Positions 26,346 through 34,651 of a stretch of 60,339 nucleotides of DNA are shown here, piece after piece. The stretch is from JBEKIK01 sp050013075 (GTDB lineage: Bacteria > Planctomycetota > Planctomycetia > Pirellulales > Thermoguttaceae), in assembly GCA_050013075.1 (NCBI GenBank), contig JBEKFZ010000016.1, positions 1 through 60,339 on the forward strand, in the 5' to 3' direction. The stretch's first letter is position 1; each line of letters begins with the position of its first letter. The notes under the pieces are model-generated. The model was not told the DNA's origin. It made no database searches and was given only the letters and a program-made list of their open reading frames with translations. A program made the position numbers and the translations under genes.

Positions 26346-26495
26346 ATGAAACTAATCCTATTGGTCCTGTTCTTCGCAATCGCAGCCACGGTGATCATCT
26401 TTCACTTCGGCATAAGGATTGATCAATGCCGTAGTAAGTTTGCTTCTCAGGGATCAGTTTGCCGCCGACAGACATGCCTCGATTCTGTCGCCTGA
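26346..26495 (+). CDS. Small hydrophobic ORF, 49 residues
   Basis: ATG with AAAGGAAAG about seven bases upstream opens a 49-residue frame beginning MKLILLVLFFAIAATVIIF, a membrane segment, then FGIRIDQCRSKF and a Cys-containing tail. It is not recognised. It lies in decayed-looking DNA near the left end of the proposed island and may be the N-terminus of a lost gene. Confidence 0.3.
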   Translation: MKLILLVLFFAIAATVIIFHFGIRIDQCRSKFASQGSVCRRQTCLDSVA

Positions 26496-27091
26496 CGCGG
26501 CGAGATGTCTGACCGCCCACAATGTAACTGTTGCTCTTGATACATCACTCGCAATCGGATTTGCCGTTTTTTCCGTCGCATCCTCATGTCCTGCCACCCA
26601 AATGGATGTGGAAACATGGGTTAGTAAAACCTCGATCGGGTCAACATCGCTAGTTATAAAGTAGGATTTCTTAAAAGTACCCCTAATTCTTGGAAATCGT
26701 ACATGTAGACATGTCCTGCAGTAGGAAAACCAGCCGGTGACTTAACGGCTGCGCAACCGGCTTGCTGGGATGGCGGACAGGGGTGTTCAATAATAGAAGA
26801 GTCCACATCCAGAACAGATCGAGGAACTTATGAATCCTACCGTGCTCGCGGCGGACGATCCCGGCGCGATGCCGAAAATCATTATCCGCTCTCGTCAGCC
26901 TATTGGCGTTTTCGACGCCGCCCATGGTCGCCATCGAGGCCGGAAACGGCGAATTCTGGCAGTCGGTCGAGTCGGGGTCTTCGACTACACCGCCAAACAT
27001 TTCCAGCCCTATAAAGACTGCGCGAGAAATTAGATGAATTCACTGCATCGAATCGAGATTACACATAATCGAGCCCAGCTTGGCTATGGTA
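26496..27091. other. Gene-poor stretch, no convincing feature
   Basis: Short frames exist on both strands (plus 26830-27033 with a GAGGAAC site; minus 26683-27000), but neither shows a recognisable family, signal peptide or repeat. Composition alternates between AT-rich and GC-rich patches, suggesting decayed sequence. Confidence 0.5.
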
Positions 27092-27120
27092 TTGTCAAGC
27101 AATTATATGCATGATAAAAT
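27092..27120 (+). promoter_or_regulatory. Sigma-70-type promoter for the AAA+/Sel1 operon
   Basis: TTGTCA (27092-27097), a 17-base spacer and TAAAAT (27115-27120) lie about 120 bases before the first ATPase gene. Both boxes differ from consensus by one base. No operator palindrome is evident. Confidence 0.5.
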
Positions 27121-27243
27121 GCGCAAAATTAGTGCTACACTAACTGGATCGTGTTCGGGACTCGCCGCGCCGATGGATGCCAATCCACAGGTATCGATCT
27201 TTAAGACAAGATATCCGACAAATATATTAGAGGAGAATCAATC

Positions 27244-28248
27244 ATGCCCGATCTCAGCAAAATGACCGATTGGGATAAACTCAAGGACATGCTCGAGAAG
27301 TCGGCCGATGAAGGCAAGGAACACAAGATCGATGCCAAGGCGCTTGCCAAGCATCTGAACTCCCGTGTAAAGGGACAAGATTCCATTATCGAGGACGTGT
27401 CAAAACTCTTGCACCTGCAAATGGCCAAGAAAATCACGACGCGTCCCATCGCCAGCATTTTATTTCTTGGTCCCACGGGCACCGGCAAAACGGAACTGGC
27501 CAAGGCGATCACGGAGTTTCTTTTCGAGGACGAGAAAGCCATGTTGCGGTTCGATTGCTCCGAGTTCACTGGGCCGGAGGGAAAGGCGCGGCTGATCGGC
27601 GTGCCCACCGGGTACATCGGGGCGGAGTCGGGAGGGCAGTTGACTCGACCCATGCTGGGCAAGGCGCGGCGGCTGATCCTGTTCGACGAAATCGAAAAAG
27701 CCCATCCCAGCGTGTTCGACCTGTTTCTGCAGCTATTGGGCGAGGCCCGGCTGACAGAGCAGGGATCGGGCAAGACGGCCGACTTTTCGCAGAGCATCGT
27801 GATTCTCACGAGCAATGCCAATGCCGACGAGATCGGGAAGATTCAGGAAGAGGTGAAGGACTATTACGAGATGATCAACGCCGTGAAGAGTTATCTGGCC
27901 GACGCCAAGGTGTTCCGGCCGGAGATTCTTGGGCGTATCGACCGGATTTACGTGTTCCGCTCGCTGGAAGGCATTGTCATCGCCGAGATTGCGATGCTGA
28001 AGATCGCCCACCTGGCGCACGAATACGGATTGACTGTCGACTTTATCGCCCCAGAGCTGATCATGCAAGCGCTGGCGTCCAGTTCCAAAGTCAAGCGGTT
28101 TGGTGTGCGCGAGTTGGAGCGAGTAGTGTTCGACATGTTTGCGGAGAAGTTGGCCGAAGCCCGGCACAACAAGGCTCGCGCAGTGGAGTTGGCCGTCGGC
28201 CCGGACGGTGAATTTTCGCTTTCCGTATCCATTGTAGCCGATTCGTAG
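27244..28248 (+). CDS. Soluble ClpB-D2-like AAA+ ATPase
   Basis: A 334-residue single-ring AAA+ ATPase equal to the second ATPase module of ClpA/ClpB, without N-terminal domain, first ring or middle coiled coil. Visible are Walker A GPTGTGKT (76-83), pore loop PTGYIG (about 121-126) with the aromatic residue that grips substrate in Clp unfoldases, Walker B LILFDEIEKAH (144-154), sensor 1 ILTSN, an arginine-finger region (RPEILGRIDRIYVF) and sensor 2 (FGVRELER). All ATPase elements look intact. AGAGGAGA precedes the ATG. It should be cytoplasmic and could remodel or unfold a partner. It opens the operon with 28389, 29168 and 30322. Confidence 0.88.
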   Translation: MPDLSKMTDWDKLKDMLEKSADEGKEHKIDAKALAKHLNSRVKGQDSIIEDVSKLLHLQMAKKITTRPIASILFLGPTGTGKTELAKAITEFLFEDEKAMLRFDCSEFTGPEGKARLIGVPTGYIGAESGGQLTRPMLGKARRLILFDEIEKAHPSVFDLFLQLLGEARLTEQGSGKTADFSQSIVILTSNANADEIGKIQEEVKDYYEMINAVKSYLADAKVFRPEILGRIDRIYVFRSLEGIVIAEIAMLKIAHLAHEYGLTVDFIAPELIMQALASSSKVKRFGVRELERVVFDMFAEKLAEARHNKARAVELAVGPDGEFSLSVSIVADS

Positions 28249-28270
28249 TGCCTATTCAGAAAGTCCTAAT

Positions 28271-28337
28271 GTCATCCTGAGCGCGGCGAGAGATCTCCCT
28301 GAATTATAGTAGATTCTTCGCTTCGTTCAGAATGACA
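28271..28337. repeat. Inverted repeat GTCATCCTGAGC...GTTCAGAATGAC
   Basis: A copy of the widespread CATTCTGAGC/GCGAAGAATC element; minus-strand translation gives the well-known spurious CHSERSEES peptide. A second copy forms the core of the inserted element at 53000-53073. It sits between the first ATPase gene and the membrane connector gene. Confidence 0.85.
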
Positions 28338-28388
28338 AATACCGTTTTGCGATAAACCCTTAAATTGCATTATGCGGGGGATCATGAC

Positions 28389-29171
28389 ATGAACGAGAAC
28401 GCCGACGAAAATCCGAAACTGTCCGGGATGCGTCCGGAGCCGCAAGTCTCCGGTCCGGCGTCGCCGCAGTCGTCTCAACAGCGACCGTCGTCTTTCGGGT
28501 CGTCTCGGCAGTCGGCGGCCTATTATTCGCCTCCGCCCGGCCCTAATGCGCCGCAACCTGGCGCCACGGCAAAGCGAAAAGGTTATTTGGCGGCCTTGGG
28601 CATTCTGGCCGCGGCTGGTCTGGCTGTAGGCGCGTGGTTCGCGCTGGCCCCGCCTGTTCCGCCTGCGCCGGTCCCACCGGCGGCCGCATCGATAAAAAAC
28701 GAGAAAACTTTCTTGGTATCCAAGGCCGACGCCGATCCCAAGGCAACCGCCTATCTCAAGGCGATGTTGACGGGCGGAACGTCTACCGCGTCGGCCACCG
28801 ACAATCCGTTGCACGCCGTCAACGCCGCCGCTTTGCTGGCGCTTGCCAAGAATTCACCCCAGTTGGCCGCAGGCATTAAATCCGACCGAGTCGTGCTCTA
28901 TCGCCTATATCTTCTCGATTTTTTGGCCGAGGATGGCGATCACGCCGAACTGTTTGTGGACGGGGTTGGTCTTGGAGATGTTTATCTCAAAAATGCGGGA
29001 AAAGAATTCCTTATTCCTTTAGTTTCCGGCACGCCCGCCCAGATGAAACTGGTCGCCACGGCTGACGGCGGCGGTGGAGTGACCGTCGGCTTTGTCTCGT
29101 CCATGGGCGAGGCCCGCACCCGCATCTTGCAGGTGGGCGATTTTGAGCAATGGCAGGTGATCATGCAATGA
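28389..29171 (+). CDS. Single-pass membrane protein with Pro-rich N-terminus, unknown family
   Basis: A 260-residue protein I do not recognise. The ATG at 28389 has GGGGG eight bases upstream; an earlier TTG would add eight residues. Residues 1-65 are rich in Pro, Ser and Gln and probably cytoplasmic. A membrane helix follows at about 66-87 (YLAALGILAAAGLAVGAWFA), then a Pro/Ala linker, a helical part, and a beta-rich domain (LYRLYLLDFLAEDGDHAELF, FLIPLVSGTPAQMKLVATAD, GGGGVTVGFVSSMGEARTRI). The C-terminal domain would face the periplasm. Its stop overlaps the next start as ATGA, indicating translational coupling to the membrane ATPase. A connector role between ATPase and periplasmic parts is inference. 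Confidence 0.75.
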   Translation: MNENADENPKLSGMRPEPQVSGPASPQSSQQRPSSFGSSRQSAAYYSPPPGPNAPQPGATAKRKGYLAALGILAAAGLAVGAWFALAPPVPPAPVPPAAASIKNEKTFLVSKADADPKATAYLKAMLTGGTSTASATDNPLHAVNAAALLALAKNSPQLAAGIKSDRVVLYRLYLLDFLAEDGDHAELFVDGVGLGDVYLKNAGKEFLIPLVSGTPAQMKLVATADGGGGVTVGFVSSMGEARTRILQVGDFEQWQVIMQ

Positions 29172-30325
29172 GCGAGTCGCATCCGGACAACGTGCGGAAC
29201 TCCATGCTGGCCAACCCGCTCCAGGCGATCGGCGTCATTTTTATGCTGATCATGATGGTCATCATGCTGAATCAGTTATCCGTGTGGTTTGCTCCGATGT
29301 TGTTTCTGCTTTCGGTGGGTGGGATGGTGGTGGTGGCGGTGTCGCGGATACGAGCCGAGCGGATCCGGGAGGAAGGCCAACGCTCGGTCGACTACCACAA
29401 GTTGGCCGCCATTGACACGGACCAGATCCTTCCCTGGCTCAAAGACAACGTGCGCGGTCACGATCAGGTAATCGAGGCGATTTTTCACAGCCTGAAGAAG
29501 AGCGTGCAATTGGCCCGACCGGGCCGGACCTTGGGGAATTTTCTGCTGGTGGGACCAACCGGCACAGGCAAGACGTTCCTTTCGCAACTCGTCGGGTCCG
29601 GTTTGTTTCCCAAGTCGGAATTGGTCATGCTGACGATGAACCAGTACAAACAGCCCGGCGACGTGTACACGCTCATCGGCCCGCCGCCCGGCATGCCCGG
29701 CTATGAAGTCGGCGGACGACTGACGCGCCCGGTGCTGGAAAATCCCTACCGGGTTATCGTCTTTGACGAATTGGAGAAGGCCCACCACGACTTGCACGAT
29801 TGCCTGTACGACATCTTGGATACTGCGTCGTGCCGTGAAAAAAGTTCAGGCCGGATGGTCGATTTCAGCGGGTGCGTTTTCTTCGCGACCTGCAACGCCG
29901 GCGTGGATAAACTGCGGGCGCTTCGGGAAGAGGTCGGGTCCACATCCAACTCAGCCTGGCTGGGCCGCAGCCGCGACGCGCTGGCCGATGCCGCCAAGTT
30001 CGACCGCGCTTTCCTCTCGCGCTGGGACGGGGTGTATCTGTTGGATCAGTTGCCGCCCATCCACGTGGCCGAGGTCGCCTGTTTGCAGCTTTGCCGTTAT
30101 TGGCGCGAATACGGGATTGAAGTCGGCTACACCGACCCGGAATTGATCCTCGAAGCGGTCCAGCGCAACCAGGATTTTTCCGAATACGGCGTGCGTCAGC
30201 TCGGGCGATTCATTCGGGAGAAAACCGAAGCCGCCATCATCCATGCCAAGCGCAGCGGAGTGACCAAAGTCAGCCTTCGCGTCGGGAGCCGTAGCGGCGA
30301 GCTCGAAATCGAGGTGCCGCGATGA
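29168..30325 (+). CDS. Membrane-anchored ClpB-like AAA+ ATPase
   Basis: A 385-residue protein with two N-terminal membrane helices (about 17-36 and 40-58) followed by a cytoplasmic AAA+ module of the Clp type. Visible are Walker A GPTGTGKT (129-136), Walker B VIVFDELEKAHHD (from 196), sensor 1 FFATCNAG, a likely arginine finger in FLSRWDGVYLL, and sensor 2 YGVRQLGRF. The place of the GYVG pore loop reads GPPPGMPGYE, so substrate gripping may differ or be lost. It overlaps both neighbours by ATGA (start 29168, next start 30322). It probably assembles at the inner membrane, perhaps with the soluble ATPase at 27244. Membrane FtsH-like proteases are excluded because no protease domain or HEXXH is present. 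Confidence 0.87.
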   Translation: MSESHPDNVRNSMLANPLQAIGVIFMLIMMVIMLNQLSVWFAPMLFLLSVGGMVVVAVSRIRAERIREEGQRSVDYHKLAAIDTDQILPWLKDNVRGHDQVIEAIFHSLKKSVQLARPGRTLGNFLLVGPTGTGKTFLSQLVGSGLFPKSELVMLTMNQYKQPGDVYTLIGPPPGMPGYEVGGRLTRPVLENPYRVIVFDELEKAHHDLHDCLYDILDTASCREKSSGRMVDFSGCVFFATCNAGVDKLRALREEVGSTSNSAWLGRSRDALADAAKFDRAFLSRWDGVYLLDQLPPIHVAEVACLQLCRYWREYGIEVGYTDPELILEAVQRNQDFSEYGVRQLGRFIREKTEAAIIHAKRSGVTKVSLRVGSRSGELEIEVPR

Positions 30326-33300
30326 AGACCCTACGCCTGCTTACATCCTCGGGCTGGTTCATGATCTTGACGGTCGCCGCCGCGGTCAGCGGCATGTTCA
30401 CCATCTACAACCAGGCAAGCACCGGGGCGTATTTTCATCGTGTGTCGGTGGATAACGGAAATACTGCTTCTAACGCGGCAACCGGCGGCGGAACGAATAC
30501 GTCGGGTACGTCTTCCTCCACCGGCGGCGCAGGATCGTCGACCGACGCGCAACTCGCCAATGCCAATGCGGCCTTTAACGGAAAGAACTATCAACTGGCC
30601 CTGCAATTGTACGAACCCCTGGCTAACCAGGGTAATAGCGAGGCGCAGGGTTACGTTGGTTACATGTATCTCGAAGGCTACGGAGTTACCGCGGATTTCG
30701 ACAAGGCCTATGTCTGGTTCCGCAAAGCGGCCGATCAAGGCAATGCCTATGCTATAAATAATCTGGGCTTGATGTACGAGAATGGCTGGGGGCGGCCTAA
30801 GGACTACAAGGCAGCGTTGGAATTATTTCTACAGGCAGCCGAAAAGGGTAATATGTACGGACAGGCCAACGCAGGGAGGTTCTATTACAATGGCTGGGGG
30901 GGCAAACAAGATTACGATAAAGCAGCCTCGTTGTTTCGCAAGGCAGCCGACCAGGGCGATGCCATAGCGCAAAGATATCTGGGCCAACTCTACGAAAATG
31001 GGAACGGGGTGAAGCAGAATTACGAGGATGCGGAGCTTTGGTATCGGAAAGCAGCCAATCAAGGCGAGGCGATGGCGCAGTCTTGTTTGGGACACTTGTA
31101 CGAAAAAGGTGTGGGCGTAGAAAGGGACGCCGTCAAGGCGGCCGAGTGGTATACCAAGGCAGCGCAGCAGAACCTCGCGGAAGGGCAATGCGCTCTGGCC
31201 AAGTTATATTGTCAGGGTGCGCCAGGGCTGCCAAAGAACGTCTCTGAAGCGATCAACTGGTTCCAAAAGGCGGCCGCCAGCGGCAGCGCCGAGGCGCAGA
31301 CGGCCCTTGGCGCCATGTACGCCAACGGCTCGGGTGTCGCCCGCGACTACGGCGAAGCGCGCCTGTGGTTCAGCAAAGCCGCCGAACAGGGCGATGCCGA
31401 GGCGCAAAGCAACCTGGGAGACTTGTACTATTACGGCTATGGAGTCCGGCAGGATTCGGCCAAAGCGGCCGCCTGGTATCTCAAGGCCGGAGACAAGGCG
31501 ACTCCGGCGGCAAAGTTCAACCTGGCGACGTTGTACCGCGACGGATCGGGCGTTGAACAGAGCCTGGCTAAGGCGGCCGAGTTGCTCATCAAGGCGGCCG
31601 ATCAAGGTTATGCCAAAGCGCAATATCAACTCGGGGTTCTCTATGAAGAGGGCAAAGGCGTCGCCAAAGACCCGGCGAAGGCGGCCAAGTTTTTTGAGAA
31701 GGCCGCCAATCAAGGAGACTCGGACTCGCTCGTAAAATGGACGGCAGCCCAGCGGGCGGCGGCCGAACAGGGCGATGCGGAAGCGCAGTACAACCTGGGC
31801 CTGCTTTATCTCAAAGGCCGCGGCGTTAAACAGGACTTTGCGAACTCTTTCGAGTGGTTCCAAAAAGCGGCGGACAAGAACCATGCCATGGCGCAGGCCG
31901 AATTGGGGTACTTCTACCGTATAGGCCAGGGCGTACAGAAGGATTACGACAAAGCTCTTAAGTGGTATCTCAAGGCGGCGGAGCAAGGATGCGTTCCGGC
32001 CCAATGCGACCTGGGATTGATTTACGGTCAAGGCATTGGAACAAAGCAGGACTATGCCGCCGCCGTGCAGTGGTATCGCAAGGCGGCCGAGCAAGGGTGG
32101 GGGCCGGCCCAATCTAGTTTGGGCTTTATGTACGAGTCGGGAAACGGCGTCGAGAAGAATATGGAACAGGCCGCGCGATGGTATCGCAAGGCCGCGGAGC
32201 AGGGGTTCGCCCCGGCACAGGCCGCAATTGGGAACATGTACATGCGCGGCACGGGCGTCAAGCAAGACTATGCAGCCGGCGTACAGTGGTATTTTAAAGC
32301 CGCGGATCAAAACAACACGACGGCCCAATACAACTTGGGAATCCTGTACGAGAACGGCAGCGGCGTTGGGAAGGACGTCGCCAAGGCCGTCGAGTGGTTT
32401 CAAAAATCGGCGCAGGGCGGCTACGCCAAGGCCCAATATCATCTTGGACTGCTATACGAAGAAGGAAAGGGAGTCGAAAAAGACGCGGCAAAGGCCATCG
32501 ACTTGTTCACAAAGGCGGCGGCCCAAGGCGATCCCGACGCGGCTCAGAAGCTTGGAAAATCGGCGGGCAACAATCCTGCAGGCAGCAATACTGCGGGGAG
32601 CAATCTTGCGGGCAACAATCCCGCCGAGGCTCTGTACCGGCAGGGTGTGGCGTATTACGAAGGCCAGGGCGTGGCAAAGGACTTCAATAAAGCCGTGGAG
32701 TTGTATCGCAAAGCGGCGGAACAAGGTTATGCGCCAGCGCATTTTGAACTTGGACTCATGTACGAGAGGGGCGAAGGGGTAAAACAAGACTACGCCATGG
32801 CCCTGGAGTGGTACGTCACGGCCGCCGACAAAGGCAATACGCAGGCCGAGGTTAATATAGGCGCCCTGTGCGAGTCGGGAAAGGGCGTTGAAAAAGATTT
32901 GGAGAAGGCCGTCGCCTGGTACCGCAAGGCAGCCGACCAGGGCTACGCCCTTGGGCAGGATTACCTGGCCGACATGTACTATAGCGGCACGGGAATCCAA
33001 CAGGACTACGCCGCGGCCGCCCAGTGGTACCGCAAAGCTGCGGACCAGGGCAACGCGCACGCCCAGTTCAGCTTGGGCGTCATATACGAGGAAGGAAACG
33101 GCGTCGGCAAAGATATAGACCAGGCCCTTCAGTGGTTTCGCAAGGCGGCCGGGCAAGATTACAAGGGCGCCGCCGAGAAAGTCTCCGAAATCGAGAAAAC
33201 GCAAAAAGGCGGGGCTAATACGCAGTTTCCGCCCTCGAATGCCGGGGTCAAGCCGGGCCAGGCCGAAACCTTTTTCCGCAACGGTACGAACCTGCTCAAG

Positions 33301-33411
33301 CTGGGAAACATAAATGGGGCCAAGGCGATGTTCAGAAACGCGGTGCGCTTGGACCCCTCGCTGAAACCAAAAGTCGACGAGGCGCTTAGCGAACACGGCG
33401 AATCGCTCTAA
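30322..33411 (+). CDS. Giant Sel1-repeat protein with N-terminal membrane anchor
   Basis: A 1029-residue protein. A signal anchor at about 12-30 is followed by a Gly/Ser/Thr-rich linker and about 22 Sel1-like repeats of 36 residues, each with a core such as YENGxGVxKDYxKAxxWYRKAA. An Asn/Gly/Ser-rich spacer (three near-copies of AGSN or AGNN) interrupts the array near residue 755. A final TPR-like unit (ETFFRNGTNLLKLGNINGAK) closes the protein. Sel1 arrays form superhelices that bind other proteins and no enzyme domain is present, so it is probably a scaffold anchored in the inner membrane with the array outside the cytoplasm. Its ATG overlaps the stop of the membrane ATPase. Confidence 0.9.
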   Translation: MKTLRLLTSSGWFMILTVAAAVSGMFTIYNQASTGAYFHRVSVDNGNTASNAATGGGTNTSGTSSSTGGAGSSTDAQLANANAAFNGKNYQLALQLYEPLANQGNSEAQGYVGYMYLEGYGVTADFDKAYVWFRKAADQGNAYAINNLGLMYENGWGRPKDYKAALELFLQAAEKGNMYGQANAGRFYYNGWGGKQDYDKAASLFRKAADQGDAIAQRYLGQLYENGNGVKQNYEDAELWYRKAANQGEAMAQSCLGHLYEKGVGVERDAVKAAEWYTKAAQQNLAEGQCALAKLYCQGAPGLPKNVSEAINWFQKAAASGSAEAQTALGAMYANGSGVARDYGEARLWFSKAAEQGDAEAQSNLGDLYYYGYGVRQDSAKAAAWYLKAGDKATPAAKFNLATLYRDGSGVEQSLAKAAELLIKAADQGYAKAQYQLGVLYEEGKGVAKDPAKAAKFFEKAANQGDSDSLVKWTAAQRAAAEQGDAEAQYNLGLLYLKGRGVKQDFANSFEWFQKAADKNHAMAQAELGYFYRIGQGVQKDYDKALKWYLKAAEQGCVPAQCDLGLIYGQGIGTKQDYAAAVQWYRKAAEQGWGPAQSSLGFMYESGNGVEKNMEQAARWYRKAAEQGFAPAQAAIGNMYMRGTGVKQDYAAGVQWYFKAADQNNTTAQYNLGILYENGSGVGKDVAKAVEWFQKSAQGGYAKAQYHLGLLYEEGKGVEKDAAKAIDLFTKAAAQGDPDAAQKLGKSAGNNPAGSNTAGSNLAGNNPAEALYRQGVAYYEGQGVAKDFNKAVELYRKAAEQGYAPAHFELGLMYERGEGVKQDYAMALEWYVTAADKGNTQAEVNIGALCESGKGVEKDLEKAVAWYRKAADQGYALGQDYLADMYYSGTGIQQDYAAAAQWYRKAADQGNAHAQFSLGVIYEEGNGVGKDIDQALQWFRKAAGQDYKGAAEKVSEIEKTQKGGANTQFPPSNAGVKPGQAETFFRNGTNLLKLGNINGAKAMFRNAVRLDPSLKPKVDEALSEHGESL

Positions 33412-33503
33412 GGGCGATTCGGCCGGCCGAACATGGGCATGGTTGTTCCTATGTCCCAGCGGCCGGCGCCAACCAACCCTCATTGCTGGAAAGGAGATGC
33501 AAA

Positions 33504-34601
33504 ATGTGCAAGTTACGCCTAATCGCCATGGGGGCGGGCGCCGCGTGCGTCTTGATTTGGGTATGTGCAGTCCGCGGCGGCGAACCCGCGACCGGCGAGG
33601 ATTACCTCAGTCGAGGCCGCGAGCGCTACACCAGTGGCGACAAAAAGGGCGCCGACGCCGATCTTACCAAAGCTATCGAGCTTAATCCCTCGTCCGACGA
33701 AGCCTACAATCTCCGCGGCAACGCCCGCTGGGATCTCGGCGACGCGAGCGGGGCCGAGCAGGATTACACCAAGGCCATCGAACTCAATCCCCGCAATTCC
33801 AACGCCTACTGCAACCGCGGATCATTGCGCAAACAGTCGGCATCGGCTTCAGCGGCCATGCCCGACCTCGACAAGGCCATCGAACTCGATCCCAAGTATG
33901 CCTACGCCTATTACATGCGGGGCAGGTGCTGGATTCAGAAAGGCGACATGAAGGCGGCGGTAGCCGACTTGAGCAAATCCGTGAAACTTGATCCGAAAAA
34001 TGCATCCGCTTACCATAACCGCGGCCTGGTGCGGCTTTTTGAGAAGGATTTGAAAGCCGCCATCCCGGACTTCGATAAGTCGATCGAGTTGGATCCCAAG
34101 AATGGACCCAACGTGTTGGACCGCGCCGTGACCCATAGAATGCTCGGCGATCTTCAAAAGGCCCTGGCCGATTATAATAAGGTGCTCGAACTCGATCCCA
34201 AGAATGCGTCCGGCATGGCCGGCCGCGCCGAAACCAAGCGATTGCTGGGCGATATGTCCGGTGCGATCGCCGACTTCAGCCGGGCGCTCGAGCTAAAGCC
34301 CGAGGATCGCAGCGATGAGCTTTGGTGCCACACGCAGCGCGGCGCGGCGCTGACGGCGGTCGGAAACGTGGCGGCGGGTATGGAAGATTTCAATTTCGTG
34401 CTCAAGGCCGAGCCGAAGAACGCCGACGCCCTCTTCGGCCGCGGCGCGGCCGAACTGAAACAAGGCCGGCAGGACGCCGCAAAAAAAGACTTTGACGCGG
34501 CCGTGGCCGCACAACCGAATTTGAAAGACAAAGTCGCCGAAGAACTGAAGCGGGCGGCGGGCGGGCACGCGCCCGCGGGCCAGTCCCACACGTCCCACTG
34601 A
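33504..34601 (+). CDS. Exported TPR protein
   Basis: A 365-residue protein with a signal peptide (MCKLRLIAMGAGAACVLIWVC) and about nine tetratricopeptide repeats with the recurring core KAIELDPKNxxAYxxRG, ending in a short Gly/His-rich tail. AAGGAGATG precedes the ATG. A frame starting at 33483 would use the ribosome site as coding sequence. It follows the Sel1 gene by 92 bases and is probably a periplasmic protein-binding scaffold. The pseudogene at 37942-38130 is clearly derived from a close relative (compare RGNARWDLGDASGAEQDY), so the island once held another copy. Confidence 0.87.
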   Translation: MCKLRLIAMGAGAACVLIWVCAVRGGEPATGEDYLSRGRERYTSGDKKGADADLTKAIELNPSSDEAYNLRGNARWDLGDASGAEQDYTKAIELNPRNSNAYCNRGSLRKQSASASAAMPDLDKAIELDPKYAYAYYMRGRCWIQKGDMKAAVADLSKSVKLDPKNASAYHNRGLVRLFEKDLKAAIPDFDKSIELDPKNGPNVLDRAVTHRMLGDLQKALADYNKVLELDPKNASGMAGRAETKRLLGDMSGAIADFSRALELKPEDRSDELWCHTQRGAALTAVGNVAAGMEDFNFVLKAEPKNADALFGRGAAELKQGRQDAAKKDFDAAVAAQPNLKDKVAEELKRAAGGHAPAGQSHTSH

Positions 34602-34651
34602 TCTGGAGCAATTCATCGAAGGCATTCCAGGTTGCTGCAAAGGAGATCGCT

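Noticed and set aside
26683..27033. Two opposed hypothetical frames in the island's left end
   Set aside because: Neither has a domain, a signal peptide or homology I recognise; choosing one would be guesswork.
31204..33483. Long minus-strand frames opposite the Sel1 gene
   Set aside because: They arise from the codon bias of the 36-residue repeats; the translated peptides are Arg/Leu-rich repeats of the antisense strand with no domain.
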